Shown here piece after piece: positions 26,628-36,897 of a stretch of 64,000 nt of DNA; the stretch's first letter is position 1; each line of letters begins with the position of its first letter. Under the pieces are notes generated by a model. The model was not told where the DNA came from and made no database searches. It saw nothing but the letters and a program-made list of their open reading frames with translations. The stretch comes from Geomicrobium sp. JCM 19038 (GTDB lineage: Bacteria > Bacillota > Bacilli > Bacillales > Marinococcaceae). Both the position numbers and the translations under genes were made by a program. The stretch lies in the NCBI RefSeq assembly GCF_000698125.1, contig NZ_BAXA01000003.1, forward strand, positions 186,001 to 250,000, given 5' to 3'.

Positions 26628-28430
26628 ATGCCAACAACGAGGGTAATGGAGCGTTTTCGATATAGTCAAGATACAGCCATTGAAAAACCGTTCAATTGGG
26701 AAAAGTTAACACGCTTACTTCATTACATGAAAGAAAGTGGTTCTTTAATCGTAAAAGCGATCGTTGCGATGCTGATTACGACAACTGTACGATTGATCGT
26801 CCCTCTCATTATCGGTCAATGGGCTTTAGATTTTGCACTAGCAAATGAAGATTACGGGCTTATGCTACAACTAGCCGTACTTGCATTGTTTCTTTATATT
26901 TTTTCATTGTTTGCAAACCGACTACGAATTAAATGGACGAACGAAATTGGACAAAATGCAATTCATGCGCTGAGAAAGCAATTGTTTAACCACATCCAAG
27001 GGTTATCTAACCGGTTCTTTGATAACCGCTCAGCAGGCTCAATTCTCGTAAGAGTCGTCAATGATGTGAATGCATTGCAAGAGCTTTTCACAAACGGAAT
27101 TATTAACATGTTAATGGACATTATCATGCTCATTAGTATCGTAATCATTCTGTTTTCGTTAAGCCCACCACTTGCACTTGCTGTGCTGATTGTACTGCCT
27201 ATTATGTTTTTCATTTCGACGAAACTACGTCGTAACATTAGACGGTCTTGGCAAACGGTAAGAATTCGTCAATCGAAATTAAACTCTCATTTAAATGAAA
27301 GCATTCAAGGTGTTAGAGTCACCCAATCGTTTTCACAAGAAGAAAACAACATGGCCTTTTTTAAAGGTGTGAACAAAGAAAATTACGATGCATGGGACGA
27401 AGCATCTAAGAAAAGTGCGGTTTTCCGCCCATTTGTAGAAATGGCAAACGCACTCGGTTCTGCCGTTTTAATTTGGTACGGGGCGTATCTTGTTATGACA
27501 GGTTCAATCGGATTTGGTGTTCTCGTTTCTTTCGCATTTTTCCTTGGGATGTTTTGGGAGCCCATTTCTAGACTCGGTCAAGTGTACAATCAACTACTCG
27601 TTGCGATGGCGTCTTCAGAACGAATCTTCGAGTTTCTCGATGAAGAACCGAACGTGAAATCAAAACACGATGGCAATGAAGCAACGAATCTTAAAGGGGA
27701 AATTCAATTTGAAGCGGTCACGTTTGCTTATGATGAAAGTCGTAAAGCGTTAAACCGTATTAGCCTATCAATTCCAAAAGGACAGACGATCGCACTCGTT
27801 GGTCATACAGGGTCTGGGAAATCAACCATTGCGAACTTAATTTCTCGTTATTACGATCCTACAGATGGTCGCATTATGCTTGATGGCATCGATTTAAAAG
27901 ATTACAAGCTCCATCGTTTACGTGAAGAAGTAAGCACGGTATTGCAAGACACGTTCATCTTCTCAGGAACGATCCGAGAGAACATACGCTTTGGGAAACC
28001 AAATGCAACGGATGAAGAAGTGGAGCAAGCGGCAAAGGCAATTGGAGCGAATCAATTTATTGAAAAATTACAAAATGGATATGAAACGGAAGTAGAAGAG
28101 CGAGGAAACGTGCTTAGTGTCGGTGAACGACAGTTATTATCATTTGCTAGAACGCTATTGGCAGATCCGAAGATTATTATTCTAGATGAAGCAACCGCAA
28201 GCATTGATACTGAAACCGAAGTTAAAATTCAACAAGCATTAAAAACGTTATTGCACGGGCGAACGTCAATTATGATTGCACACCGATTATCGACTATTCG
28301 TGAGGCAGATAATATTATCGTATTAGAGCAAGGAAATGTTCTAGAAAATGGAAATCATGAACAATTAATGAAACGAGAAGGCAAATATTATGATCTCGTT
28401 ATGAGCCAATTCAAAGCTTTAACTGTCTAA
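26628..28430 (+). CDS. heterodimeric ABC exporter subunit B (YheH/BmrD-like)
   Basis: Second half-transporter, 600 residues; its upstream frame overlaps subunit A, and ATG 26628 is 9 bp after AAGGGGGG. Six membrane helices in about residues 45-320, then an ATPase domain with Walker A GHTGSGKST near residue 391, Q-loop VLQDTFIFS, signature LSVGERQL (non-canonical: V and E replace G and Q) and Walker B IIILDEATASID with the catalytic Glu intact, then the switch His in AHRLSTI. Combined with subunit A, the competent ATP site uses this Walker B with the LSGGQ of A; the other site is degenerate. Probably a drug or lipid exporter; substrate not predictable. Confidence 0.9.
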   Translation: MPTTRVMERFRYSQDTAIEKPFNWEKLTRLLHYMKESGSLIVKAIVAMLITTTVRLIVPLIIGQWALDFALANEDYGLMLQLAVLALFLYIFSLFANRLRIKWTNEIGQNAIHALRKQLFNHIQGLSNRFFDNRSAGSILVRVVNDVNALQELFTNGIINMLMDIIMLISIVIILFSLSPPLALAVLIVLPIMFFISTKLRRNIRRSWQTVRIRQSKLNSHLNESIQGVRVTQSFSQEENNMAFFKGVNKENYDAWDEASKKSAVFRPFVEMANALGSAVLIWYGAYLVMTGSIGFGVLVSFAFFLGMFWEPISRLGQVYNQLLVAMASSERIFEFLDEEPNVKSKHDGNEATNLKGEIQFEAVTFAYDESRKALNRISLSIPKGQTIALVGHTGSGKSTIANLISRYYDPTDGRIMLDGIDLKDYKLHRLREEVSTVLQDTFIFSGTIRENIRFGKPNATDEEVEQAAKAIGANQFIEKLQNGYETEVEERGNVLSVGERQLLSFARTLLADPKIIILDEATASIDTETEVKIQQALKTLLHGRTSIMIAHRLSTIREADNIIVLEQGNVLENGNHEQLMKREGKYYDLVMSQFKALTV

Positions 28431-28528
28431 TTGATCCAACTCATCAGTAGCGCGGGAAGCTGACGAAGCCCATTGATTTTCAGGGATGTCACCTACTCGC
28501 GCTTCTTCATTCGTTAAGGGGGAAGATT

Positions 28529-29047
28529 ATGAACAACAAGATTACAATCCGTCAAGCCGTCGTTACAGATGTCGTTGATATTATTCGACACAAACAGGTT
28601 GTCTTGCAAGAGAATGCTTCATTTATGGGACGAACCGCAAAGGAATATCAACCGATTGTAGAGCATGAGCTAGCAAGGATCCGAAAGCATCAAAATGAAA
28701 CAGGTTTAATGCTCGTTGCCATACATTGTGATGAAGTCATCGGTATGCTCACGTTCAACAGGCCATCAAGACCGCATTATTCTCATTGCGGAATGTTCGG
28801 GATGAGTATACAAGAACGTTATACAAATCAAGGACTCGGTCACAAGCTGTTATACGAATTGTTACTATTTGCCAATAATGACCCGGCAATCGAGAAGGTC
28901 TCATTAGAGGTTTATGCGCACAACGAGCGAGCAATTGCTTTGTACAAACGGCTAGGATTCACGGTTGAAGGTCAAAAACCACGTCACCGTAAAGAGAGTG
29001 ACGGCTCATACGTTGAAGACGTTCTCATGAGTAAATTTGTTACGTAA
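28529..29047 (+). CDS. GNAT family N-acetyltransferase
   Basis: A 172-residue acetyl-CoA-dependent acetyltransferase. Motif A is seen as MSIQERYTNQGLGHKLLYELL near residues 90-110 (Q/RxxGxG/A acetyl-CoA loop as NQGLGHK), and motif B as VSLEVYAHNERAIALYKRLGF-type segment near residues 130-150. AAGGGGGAAG precedes ATG 28529. Its substrate cannot be told. A 98-bp gap with short inverted repeats separates it from the ABC genes, and it lies within the stretch inserted between ylqH and sucC relative to B. subtilis. Confidence 0.88.
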   Translation: MNNKITIRQAVVTDVVDIIRHKQVVLQENASFMGRTAKEYQPIVEHELARIRKHQNETGLMLVAIHCDEVIGMLTFNRPSRPHYSHCGMFGMSIQERYTNQGLGHKLLYELLLFANNDPAIEKVSLEVYAHNERAIALYKRLGFTVEGQKPRHRKESDGSYVEDVLMSKFVT

Positions 29048-29097
29048 GACGTTTTTCGACATTTTCGGTACTTTAACCTTTAGTAGAAAACGTTTTA

Positions 29098-29106
29098 TGC
29101 TATGAT
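29098..29106 (+). promoter_or_regulatory. extended -10 promoter element for sucCD
   Basis: TGC-TATGAT at 29098-29106 fits an extended -10 promoter; there is no good -35. A near-palindrome GAAAACGTTTTA just upstream (about 29085-29096) resembles a cre box for CcpA (11 of 14 positions), which would suit a TCA-cycle operon but is weak. Confidence 0.5.
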
Positions 29107-29130
29107 AAAAAATGTGTGAAATGAACTTAT

Positions 29131-29149
29131 GACAAGCAGATTGCTTGTC
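29131..29149 (+). other. 5' leader hairpin of sucC
   Basis: GACAAGCA (29131-29138) and TGCTTGTC (29142-29149) form a perfect 8-bp stem with a 3-base loop near the predicted 5' end of the sucCD mRNA. It has no U-tract; an mRNA-stabilising stem is one possibility. Confidence 0.5.
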
Positions 29150-29199
29150 TAGGACACATCTGATGTAACCGATTGTACTCATAGGAGGATGGAAATAAC

Positions 29200-30360
29200 A
29201 TGAATATTCATGAGTACCAGAGTAAAGAATTGCTCCGCAAGTACGGCGTTGCTGTACCGAACGGGCACGTTGCTTTTACGGTCGATGAAGCCGTTGAAAA
29301 AGCGTCTTCATTAGGTACAGCCGTAACCGTAGTAAAAGCACAAATCCACGCAGGTGGACGCGGAAAAGCTGGCGGTGTTAAAGTCGCGAAAAACCTTGAT
29401 GAAGTGCGTACATACGCAGACGACATTCTTGGTAAAACACTCGTGACTCACCAAACAGGTCCAGAAGGTAAAGAAGTTAAGCGTCTTCTTATTGAAGAGG
29501 GCTGCGATATTGATCAAGAATACTACATCGGCCTTGTGCTAGATCGTAGTACATCCCGTGTTGTCCTTATGGGTTCTGAAGAAGGTGGAACTGAGATCGA
29601 GGAAGTTGCAGAAGCGACTCCAGAGAAGATCTTTAGAGAGTATATTGATCCTGCAGTAGGTTTACAAGGATTCCAAGCAAGACGTCTTGCTTTTAACATG
29701 AACATTCCGCAAGATTCACTCGGAAAAGCGGTTAAATTTATGGGAAGCCTTTACCAAGCATTTGTTGAAAACGACTGCTCAATTGCTGAGATCAACCCAC
29801 TCGTTACAACAAAGCAAGGCGACGTACTCGCTCTTGATGCGAAGCTTAACTTTGATAGCAACGCTCTTTACCGTCAAAAAGGAATCACAGAATACCGTGA
29901 CCTTGACGAAGAAGATGCAAAAGAAATCGAAGCTTCTAAGTACGACTTAAGCTACATTGCGCTTGATGGTAACATCGGTTGTATGGTTAACGGAGCCGGC
30001 CTTGCGATGGCTACGATGGACATTATTAAGTACAAAGGCGGCGAACCCGCGAACTTCCTTGACGTTGGGGGCGGTGCGACTGCTGAGAAAGTTACAGCAG
30101 CGTTCAAGATTATCCTTTCTGATGAGCACGTGAAAGGAATCTTCGTAAACATCTTTGGTGGAATTATGAAGTGTGACGTTATCGCAGAAGGTGTCGTTAC
30201 AGCAACGAAAGAAGTTGGACTTGAAATTCCACTCGTTGTACGTCTTGAAGGTACAAACGTAAAAGAAGGTAAGAAGATTCTCGAAGAATCAGGGCTTAAC
30301 ATCACATCTGCAGATACGATGGCTGATGGTGCAGAAAAAATCGTAGCTTTAGTTAAATAG
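29200..30360 (+). CDS. sucC: succinyl-CoA synthetase subunit beta
   Basis: TCA-cycle enzyme making succinate and ATP/GTP from succinyl-CoA. The 386-residue protein has the ATP-grasp domain ([17 protein letters not shown] at the N-terminus, [16 protein letters not shown] near residues 46-61, EINPLV near 199) and the C-terminal CoA-ligase domain ([35 protein letters not shown]). AGGAGG lies before ATG 29200. sucD follows 19 bp later; the two form an operon ended by a terminator at 31299-31329. Confidence 0.97.
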   Translation: MNIHEYQSKELLRKYGVAVPNGHVAFTVDEAVEKASSLGTAVTVVKAQIHAGGRGKAGGVKVAKNLDEVRTYADDILGKTLVTHQTGPEGKEVKRLLIEEGCDIDQEYYIGLVLDRSTSRVVLMGSEEGGTEIEEVAEATPEKIFREYIDPAVGLQGFQARRLAFNMNIPQDSLGKAVKFMGSLYQAFVENDCSIAEINPLVTTKQGDVLALDAKLNFDSNALYRQKGITEYRDLDEEDAKEIEASKYDLSYIALDGNIGCMVNGAGLAMATMDIIKYKGGEPANFLDVGGGATAEKVTAAFKIILSDEHVKGIFVNIFGGIMKCDVIAEGVVTATKEVGLEIPLVVRLEGTNVKEGKKILEESGLNITSADTMADGAEKIVALVK

Positions 30361-30379
30361 AAAGGCGGGGCCAAGTACA

Positions 30380-31291
30380 ATGAGTATCTTAATTAATAAA
30401 GATACGAAGGTTATTGTCCAAGGAATCACGGGCAGTACTGGACTATTCCATACAAAACAAGCGATTGAATATGGAACAAACATCGTTGGCGGTGTAACAC
30501 CGAAAAAAGGTGGCACCGAGATTGAAGGAGTTCCTGTATTTAACACAGTGTCAGAAGCTGTTGAAGCAACTGGCGCAAACGCAACAGTAATCTATGTTCC
30601 ACCTGCATTTGCAGCAGATGCAATTATGGAAGCTGTAGACGCAGAATTAGATCTTGCAATCTGTATTACAGAAGGTATTCCAGTCCTTGACATGCTTAAT
30701 GTTAAGCGTTATATGGAAGGCAAGAAGACTCGTCTCGTTGGACCGAACTGTCCAGGAGTAATTACACCTGAAGAATGTAAAATTGGTATTATGCCAGGAT
30801 ACATTCACCATAAAGGTCACGTTGGGGTTGTTTCCCGTTCTGGTACATTAACGTATGAAGCGGTAGAGCAACTTTCAAGTAACGGCATCGGTCAATCAAC
30901 AGCAGTTGGAATCGGTGGAGACCCAGTTAACGGTACAGATTTCATTGATACGCTTAAACTCTTCAACGAAGATGAAGATACAAAAGCGGTTATCATGATC
31001 GGTGAAATCGGTGGTACAGCTGAAGAAGAAGCTGCTGAATGGGTTAGAGATAACATGACGAAGCCAGTTGTCGGTTTCATTGGTGGCGCTACTGCACCTC
31101 CAGGGAAGCGTATGGGACATGCTGGTGCAATCATCTCTGGCGGTAAAGGAACAGCTGAAGAAAAGCAAAAGACACTTCGCGCATGCGGAATTGAAGTTGC
31201 TGAAACTCCAGCAGTAATTGGCGAAACGCTCATTAACGTTCTTAAAGAACAAAACCTTTACGAAGCTTGCTTAACGCACGAAGTAAAGTAA
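30380..31291 (+). CDS. sucD: succinyl-CoA synthetase subunit alpha
   Basis: Alpha subunit, carrying the phosphohistidine. The 303-residue protein has the CoA-binding Rossmann start [19 protein letters not shown] near residues 11-29, GPNCPGVI near residue 122, and the phosphorylated histidine in [16 protein letters not shown] near residue 245. AAAGGCGGGG precedes ATG 30380. Partner of sucC; length and motifs are normal. Confidence 0.97.
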   Translation: MSILINKDTKVIVQGITGSTGLFHTKQAIEYGTNIVGGVTPKKGGTEIEGVPVFNTVSEAVEATGANATVIYVPPAFAADAIMEAVDAELDLAICITEGIPVLDMLNVKRYMEGKKTRLVGPNCPGVITPEECKIGIMPGYIHHKGHVGVVSRSGTLTYEAVEQLSSNGIGQSTAVGIGGDPVNGTDFIDTLKLFNEDEDTKAVIMIGEIGGTAEEEAAEWVRDNMTKPVVGFIGGATAPPGKRMGHAGAIISGGKGTAEEKQKTLRACGIEVAETPAVIGETLINVLKEQNLYEACLTHEVK

Positions 31292-31298
31292 TTAAGGA

Positions 31299-31329
31299 AA
31301 AGCCCTTGTGACAAACAAGGGCTTTTTTT
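31299..31329 (+). terminator. intrinsic terminator of sucCD
   Basis: AAAGCCCTTGT (31299-31309) and ACAAGGGCTTT (31315-31325) form a perfect 11-bp stem, loop GACAA, followed by more Ts to 31329. Confidence 0.92.
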
Positions 31330-31353
31330 ATAATACGATTACGGAGGTGTTAC

Positions 31354-32208
31354 ATGAACACAAAACGAAATCGTCTGCTTTACTTACACAGTACGAGGAA
31401 GTTATCGTCTAAGCACTTATTGTCGCTTATTAGACACGTACGTGTAGAAGAAATCCATACGCTAGATGTGGCTTCATTAGCTTTTCTCACGAAAGCAAAA
31501 ACAGACACGGTGAATACGTGGACAAAGCATTGGAAAGAACATCCGTATTCAGACTTTAAACCACCCGAAATCCCTGCCATTACGCTCTTTGATCAAGAGT
31601 ATCCCCGCCGCCTGTATGAATTACCAGATCTTCCCCCAGTACTTTATTATTCCGGAAACCTTCATTTAATACATGCGCAACATCTGTTAGCCGTTATAGG
31701 AACGCGTTCACCGAGCCGTTATGCAGAAACTGTTATGCCAAATTTACTTGAACCTGTTATACAACAAGGTGCCGTCATCGTCAGTGGTTTAGCGAGAGGG
31801 ATTGATACGTACGCCCATAAGCTCGCGATCGGCAAAAATGGAACAACGATCGCAGTCATTGCAGGAGGACTGAACCATATTTATCCAAAAGAAAATAGAG
31901 GCATCGCAAATCTAATGGCTACGAAACATCTCATTCTCTCCGAATACTTTCCAACCCAACCCCCAGAAAAGTGGCATTTCCCTGAACGAAATCGAATTAT
32001 TAGCGGTCTTTGTGACCGATTGTTTGTCGTTGAAGCTGGTGTACGATCAGGCACACAAATTACCGTCGATTGTGCATTAGAACAAGGTAAAGACGTCTAT
32101 GCTCTACCTGGAAATATCGATGAGTCAACGTCAAAAGGAACGAACCAAATGATCTTTGATGGTGCCCAGATGGTCTTGTCTGCGACCGACTTATTATTTC
32201 AGGAATAA
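31354..32208 (+). CDS. dprA: DNA-processing protein DprA
   Basis: DprA loads RecA on incoming single-stranded DNA during natural transformation. The 284-residue protein has a short N-terminal helical region and the Rossmann-like DprA fold: YPRRLYELPDLPPVLYYSGN (entry to the fold), LAVIGTRSPSRYAE near residue 112, VSGLARGIDTYAHK near 145, IAGGLNHIYPKEN near 170 and WHFPERNRIISGLCD near 208. The C-terminal DML1/winged-helix domain of longer DprA proteins is absent, as in B. subtilis. GGAGGTG precedes ATG 31354. No other competence gene is in the window. Confidence 0.94.
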   Translation: MNTKRNRLLYLHSTRKLSSKHLLSLIRHVRVEEIHTLDVASLAFLTKAKTDTVNTWTKHWKEHPYSDFKPPEIPAITLFDQEYPRRLYELPDLPPVLYYSGNLHLIHAQHLLAVIGTRSPSRYAETVMPNLLEPVIQQGAVIVSGLARGIDTYAHKLAIGKNGTTIAVIAGGLNHIYPKENRGIANLMATKHLILSEYFPTQPPEKWHFPERNRIISGLCDRLFVVEAGVRSGTQITVDCALEQGKDVYALPGNIDESTSKGTNQMIFDGAQMVLSATDLLFQE

Positions 32209-32262
32209 ACCATTTTTACTGCATAAAATCAAAAAATTTCACCGATTAAAAACATAGGATGT

Positions 32263-32292
32263 TTGACAAATTGTAAATTCATGTTCAATAAT
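32263..32292 (+). promoter_or_regulatory. sigma-A promoter for topA
   Basis: TTGACA at 32263-32268 and AATAAT at 32287-32292 with an 18-bp spacer, about 43 bp before the topA start codon. The dprA-topA gap of 126 bp is otherwise AT-rich. Confidence 0.65.
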
Positions 32293-32334
32293 AGGGAAGG
32301 TTTACATTTACAAAGAAGGGGGAGGAAACTCGAG

Positions 32335-34422
32335 ATGGCAGATTACCTAGTAATCGTTGAATCTCCCGCAAAAGCGAAAACCATTGGAAAGTATTTGGGC
32401 AAAAAATATGCAGTAAAAGCATCCATGGGCCATGTCCGTGATTTACCTAAATCCCAAATGGGCGTTGATGTGGAACAGAATTATGACCCGAAATACATTA
32501 CCATTCGAGGAAAAGGCCCTGTTTTAAAAGATTTGAAACAGGCGGCTAAGAAAGCCAAACGCATCTATCTCGCTGCCGACCCCGACCGCGAAGGGGAAGC
32601 GATTGCGTGGCACTTGGCGCATAGCCTCGACATCGACACAGAGTCAGAATGTCGTGTAGTATTTAACGAAATTACAAAAACCGCAATCAAAGACGCATTC
32701 AAACACCCGCGTCCGATTAACATGGACTTAGTTGATGCACAACAAGCGAGACGAATTCTAGATCGCCTTGTTGGTTATAACATTAGCCCTCTATTATGGA
32801 AGAAAGTGAAAAAAGGGTTAAGTGCAGGACGAGTTCAATCGGTCGCTGTGAAGATGATTAATGATCGGGAAAAAGAGATTCAAGAATTTATACCAGAAGA
32901 ATATTGGTCCATTACAGGACGGTTTTCGTATGGAAAAGAAACGTTCGAAGCGAATTTTTACGGTACGAAAGATAACAAAGAAAAATCAAAGAAGCAACCA
33001 CTTTCCTCTGAAGATGATGTTAAAGCTGTATTAGGTCAGCTAAAAGGTGATGAATTCCTCATCGATAGCGTGACGAAGAAAGAGCGTAAGCGAAACCCGG
33101 TTCAGCCGTTTACGACTTCATCATTACAGCAAGAAGCTGCACGTAAGCTTAATTTCAGAGCGAAGAAAACGATGATGCTTGCACAACAGTTGTATGAAGG
33201 TGTGGACCTTGGAAAAGAAGGGACCGTCGGTTTAATTACGTATATGCGTACAGACTCCACTCGTATTTCCGATACAGCTAAAGGTGATGCGAAAACGTTC
33301 ATTGAAGAAAAGTACGGCAGTGACTATGTTGGTCAAGATATAAAGCCGAAAAAACAAAATGAAAACAGTCAAGACGCTCACGAAGCGATTCGACCGACGA
33401 CGGTTTCTAGAGAGCCGAAAGAATTAAAGTCTTATCTCTCAAGAGATCAACTTCGCTTGTATCGTTTGATATGGGAACGTATGGTCGCAAGTCGTATGGC
33501 GCCTGCAATCATGGATACGATGTCAGTAGACTTGACGAACGAAGGTGTCATTTTCCGAGCGACAGGGTCTAAAGTTAAATTCCCTGGTTTTATGAAAGTA
33601 TATATTGAAGGAAATGACGATGGAAAAGAAGAAGAAAACTCTTTTCTACCAAATTTAGAAGAAGGCAAAACTGCGACGCGTGATGAGTTGAATGAGAATC
33701 AACACTTCACACAGCCACCTCCGCGTTACACTGAGGCGAGACTCGTTCGTACGATGGAAGAATTAGGCATTGGCCGTCCATCCACGTACGCACCGACACT
33801 CGATACAATTCAACGTCGTGGCTATGTAGCGATGGAAGACCGTCGATTCGTACCGACTGAACTTGGTGAAATTGTTTTAGACTTGATCGTTGAGTTTTTC
33901 CCGGAAATTTTAAATGTGAAATTCACAGCTAAAATGGAAACAGATCTCGATGAAATTGAAGCGGGAGATCAGAATTGGATTATGATTATTGATCGCTTCT
34001 ATCAAGATTTCGAAAAACGTCTCGAAGTTGCTGAGAAAGAAATGCAAGAAGTCGAGATTAAAGACGAACCTGCCGGTGAAGATTGTGAACTGTGCGGGAA
34101 TGCGATGGTCATTAAAATGGGGCGTTATGGAAAGTTCATGGCTTGCTCAAACTTTCCGGATTGTCGCAATACGAAAGCGATCGTCAAAAAAATCGGTGTT
34201 GATTGTCCGACGTGTAAAAAAGGTGACGTCGTCGAGCGTAAGAGTAAGAAACAGCGTACGTTCTACGGCTGTGATCAATATCCTGAATGTGATTTCGTCT
34301 CTTGGGATAAACCAATCGCCCGTCCGTGTCCTCGTTGTGAACACATGCTCGTTGAGAAAAAAGTGAAAAAAGAAGTCCGTGTACAGTGTACAAATTGTGA
34401 CTATGAAGAAGATCCGAATTAA
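32335..34422 (+). CDS. topA: DNA topoisomerase I
   Basis: Relaxes negative supercoils by single-strand passage. From ATG 32335 (GGGGGAGGAAACT upstream) it is 695 residues: TOPRIM domain starting [16 protein letters not shown] at residues 7-22 with DPDREGEAI near 83, the catalytic tyrosine in [13 protein letters not shown] near residue 303, [11 protein letters not shown] near 343, and three C-terminal four-cysteine zinc modules ([42 protein letters not shown]) from about residue 585. Length agrees with B. subtilis (691). Ends at a hairpin terminator. Confidence 0.97.
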   Translation: MADYLVIVESPAKAKTIGKYLGKKYAVKASMGHVRDLPKSQMGVDVEQNYDPKYITIRGKGPVLKDLKQAAKKAKRIYLAADPDREGEAIAWHLAHSLDIDTESECRVVFNEITKTAIKDAFKHPRPINMDLVDAQQARRILDRLVGYNISPLLWKKVKKGLSAGRVQSVAVKMINDREKEIQEFIPEEYWSITGRFSYGKETFEANFYGTKDNKEKSKKQPLSSEDDVKAVLGQLKGDEFLIDSVTKKERKRNPVQPFTTSSLQQEAARKLNFRAKKTMMLAQQLYEGVDLGKEGTVGLITYMRTDSTRISDTAKGDAKTFIEEKYGSDYVGQDIKPKKQNENSQDAHEAIRPTTVSREPKELKSYLSRDQLRLYRLIWERMVASRMAPAIMDTMSVDLTNEGVIFRATGSKVKFPGFMKVYIEGNDDGKEEENSFLPNLEEGKTATRDELNENQHFTQPPPRYTEARLVRTMEELGIGRPSTYAPTLDTIQRRGYVAMEDRRFVPTELGEIVLDLIVEFFPEILNVKFTAKMETDLDEIEAGDQNWIMIIDRFYQDFEKRLEVAEKEMQEVEIKDEPAGEDCELCGNAMVIKMGRYGKFMACSNFPDCRNTKAIVKKIGVDCPTCKKGDVVERKSKKQRTFYGCDQYPECDFVSWDKPIARPCPRCEHMLVEKKVKKEVRVQCTNCDYEEDPN

Positions 34423-34463
34423 AAAGCTTGTAAGAACGAGAAAAAATCGGTATATTGTTACAG

Positions 34464-34489
34464 CGCCCCTTTTCGATAAAAGGGCGTTT
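34464..34489 (+). terminator. intrinsic terminator of topA
   Basis: CG-CCC-TTTT (34464-34473, one bulged C) pairs with AAAAGGGCG (34478-34486), loop CGAT, then TTT. Short U-tract. Confidence 0.6.
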
Positions 34490-34618
34490 GCATGTCAAAG
34501 AATGCTAAAAAAAAAGAAAATACATAGATTGTCACTGAATGTTTGTTATTCTTCAAAGAGGGTTATCATTTATACTAGATAGTAAGAAGAGTGGGAGACT
34601 TTTGAAAGGGAGATGGCG

Positions 34619-35929
34619 ATGACAACTAAGCAAGCAGTAAACGTAGTTGGTGCAGGACTTGCAGGTAGTGAAGCGGCTTGGCAAATTGTAAGCGAGGCGT
34701 GCCTGTTAACTTATATGAGATGAGACCGGTAAAGAAGACACCAGCTCATCATACTGAACAATTTGCAGAGCTTGTTTGTACGAACTCATTACGTGGGAAT
34801 TCTTTAGCGAACGCGGTCGGTGTATTAAAGGAAGAAATGCGTAAACTCGATTCAATTATTATCTCTTCAGCAGATGAAAGTGCGGTACCTGCTGGAGGCG
34901 CTCTTGCGGTAGATCGTCATGATTTCGCTGGGAAAGTGACCGAGCGATTGCACGCGCACCCTCTTGTGAATGTCGTGCGAGAAGAGATTAGCGAAATTCC
35001 AAGTGGTCCGACAATTATTGCAACGGGTCCTCTAACTTCTTCAGCCTTATCGGATAGCATTATCGGGTTAACCGGTGAAGAAGAATTGTACTTTTACGAT
35101 GCAGCTGCGCCCATTCTTGAAACCGATTCAATCGATATGGATAAAGTCTACTACAAGTCTCGTTATGATAAAGGTGAAGCGGCGTATATTAACTGTCCGA
35201 TGACAGAAGATGAATTTAATACGTTTTATGATGCGCTCGTTGCTGCCGAAACAGTTCCACTAAAAGAATTTGAGAAGAAAATGTTTTTTGAAGGTTGTAT
35301 GCCTGTTGAAGTCATGGCCGGTCGTGGCCGAAAAACGTTATTGTTCGGACCGATGAAGCCAGTAGGATTAGAAGATCCAAGAACAGGGAAGCGTCCATAT
35401 GCCGTCGTTCAACTTCGCCAAGACAACGTAGAAGGCACGCTTTACAATATTGTCGGATTTCAGACACATATGAAATGGGGTCCACAGAAGGAAGTTATTC
35501 GTCTAATTCCTGGTTTGGAAAACGCAGATATCGTCCGTTACGGCGTGATGCACCGCAACACATTTATGAACAGCCCCCGTTTACTGCGTCCAACGTATCA
35601 ATACAAAGATCGTGATGATTTATTCTTTGCAGGACAAATGACAGGCGTGGAAGTACGTAGAATCAGCAGCTGCAGGACTTATTGCCGGCACAAATGCTGC
35701 AAAGCAAGTATTAGGTGAAGAATTAATTGTCTTCCCGAAAGAGACAATGATCGGTGCGATGGCGCAATATATAACAACAGCTGACCCTGATCATTTCCAA
35801 CCAATTAACGCTAACTTCGGTCTCGTTCCTAGACCAGCCGAGAAAATGAAGAAAAAAGAACGCTATGAGTACCTCGGACAAGTAGCACTGGAGTCCATTC
35901 AGAATTTTATGAAAAAACAAGGCGTTTAG
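34619..35929 (+). CDS. trmFO: tRNA:m5U54 methyltransferase TrmFO, two frameshifts
   Basis: Folate- and FAD-dependent enzyme methylating U54 in the tRNA T-loop. The true N-terminus at ATG 34619 (AAAGGGA 8 bp upstream) shows the FAD motif [15 protein letters not shown] at residues 9-23. Break 1 near 34689: one missing C (AGC-CGA read as AGCGA) moves the frame, after which [20 protein letters not shown] follows. Break 2 near 35652: two bases missing in GTGGAAG-TAC; the expected [20 protein letters not shown] then continues to the stop at 35929. Reconstructed length is 437 residues, the family norm. The middle carries CTNSLRGN and [10 protein letters not shown]. Both breaks look like sequencing deletions. 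Confidence 0.9.
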
Positions 35930-35930
35930 G

Positions 35931-35959
35931 TTGATATCAACAAAGTTATGTGGTACGAT
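35931..35959 (+). promoter_or_regulatory. extended -10 promoter for xerC-hslVU-codY
   Basis: TTGATA (35931-35936), 17 bp, TACGAT (35954-35959) with the extended TGG at 35951-35953, immediately after the trmFO stop and 28 bp before xerC. Confidence 0.7.
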
Positions 35960-35986
35960 TTAGTCGCTTTATTGAGGTGAATGATC

Positions 35987-36886
35987 ATGTGTACAAACGC
36001 ACAAGATCCTTATCAGAAGTTTTTTCAATATCTGCAAGTGGAGAAAAATGCCTCTCCCAATACACTTACTGCCTACACTCGTGGGTTAAGTGATTGGAAG
36101 GAATTCTTAAACGAAGAAGGCGTGGATGCAGGGTGCTTGAATGCTGAGCGTCTCCACGTACGACTTTACTTGACGGCAATGCACAATAAAGGGTTACAGC
36201 GAACGAGTATTGCTCGCGAGCTCTCGGTATTACGGACGTTTTATCGCTTCTTAAAACGGGAATCAATGATTCTTGAGAATCCAACATCGTTTACACACTT
36301 TCCTTCGCAGCCCAATCGACTGCCACGCTTCCTCTATGAAGAGGAGCTTCAATCCCTATTTGAAGTTTGTCGTGGAGATGACCCACTAAAACAAAGAGAT
36401 CTTGCGATCATAGAGTTGCTGTATGCAACGGGAATACGAGTGAGTGAATGCACGAATTTGAAGATGACGGATCTTGATTTCGTGACAGAAACCGTTCATG
36501 TCTTAGGGAAAGGACGTAAAGAACGATACGTTCCAATCGGCGCTTTTGCGATTGATGCACTCGAGAGGTATTTTGAAGATGGACGAAAGCGTTTAATGCG
36601 CGAAGAAGCACAGCGTGTGTTTCTAAATTTTCGTGGTCTTCCCCTTACTGATCGTGGTTTACGTCATACATTAACGAAACGTGTACAGGAAGCTTCGCAC
36701 ACTTTGCGAATCTCTCCGCATAGTCTAAGGCATACGTTTGCAACTCATCTGTTGAATGAAGGTGCTGATCTGCGTTCAGTACAAGAACTTCTCGGTCATG
36801 AGAACCTCCGTACGACGCAGAAGTATACGCACGTAACGACAGATCGTCTTCGTCACGTATACAAAGGTGCACACCCACGTGCCTGA
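35987..36886 (+). CDS. xerC: site-specific tyrosine recombinase XerC (CodV)
   Basis: With XerD resolves chromosome dimers at dif. The 299-residue protein has the N-terminal SAM-like core-binding domain (about residues 5-90) and the catalytic domain with all tyrosine-recombinase residues: Arg in YATGIRVSE near 147, Lys in [11 protein letters not shown] near 172, [10 protein letters not shown] near 243, LGHENLRTT near 266 with the second His, and the nucleophile Tyr in QKYTHV near 276. ATG 35987 is 6 bp after GAGGTGA. First gene of the xerC-hslV-hslU-codY cluster, as in B. subtilis. Confidence 0.95.
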   Translation: MCTNAQDPYQKFFQYLQVEKNASPNTLTAYTRGLSDWKEFLNEEGVDAGCLNAERLHVRLYLTAMHNKGLQRTSIARELSVLRTFYRFLKRESMILENPTSFTHFPSQPNRLPRFLYEEELQSLFEVCRGDDPLKQRDLAIIELLYATGIRVSECTNLKMTDLDFVTETVHVLGKGRKERYVPIGAFAIDALERYFEDGRKRLMREEAQRVFLNFRGLPLTDRGLRHTLTKRVQEASHTLRISPHSLRHTFATHLLNEGADLRSVQELLGHENLRTTQKYTHVTTDRLRHVYKGAHPRA

Positions 36887-36897
36887 AAGGAGGCAAC

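Noticed and set aside
28431-28528. T-box or riboswitch between the ABC exporter and the acetyltransferase
   Set aside because: Inverted repeats (AGCGCG/CGCGCT and CCC/GGG) are short and discontinuous; no T-box sequence or known riboswitch core.
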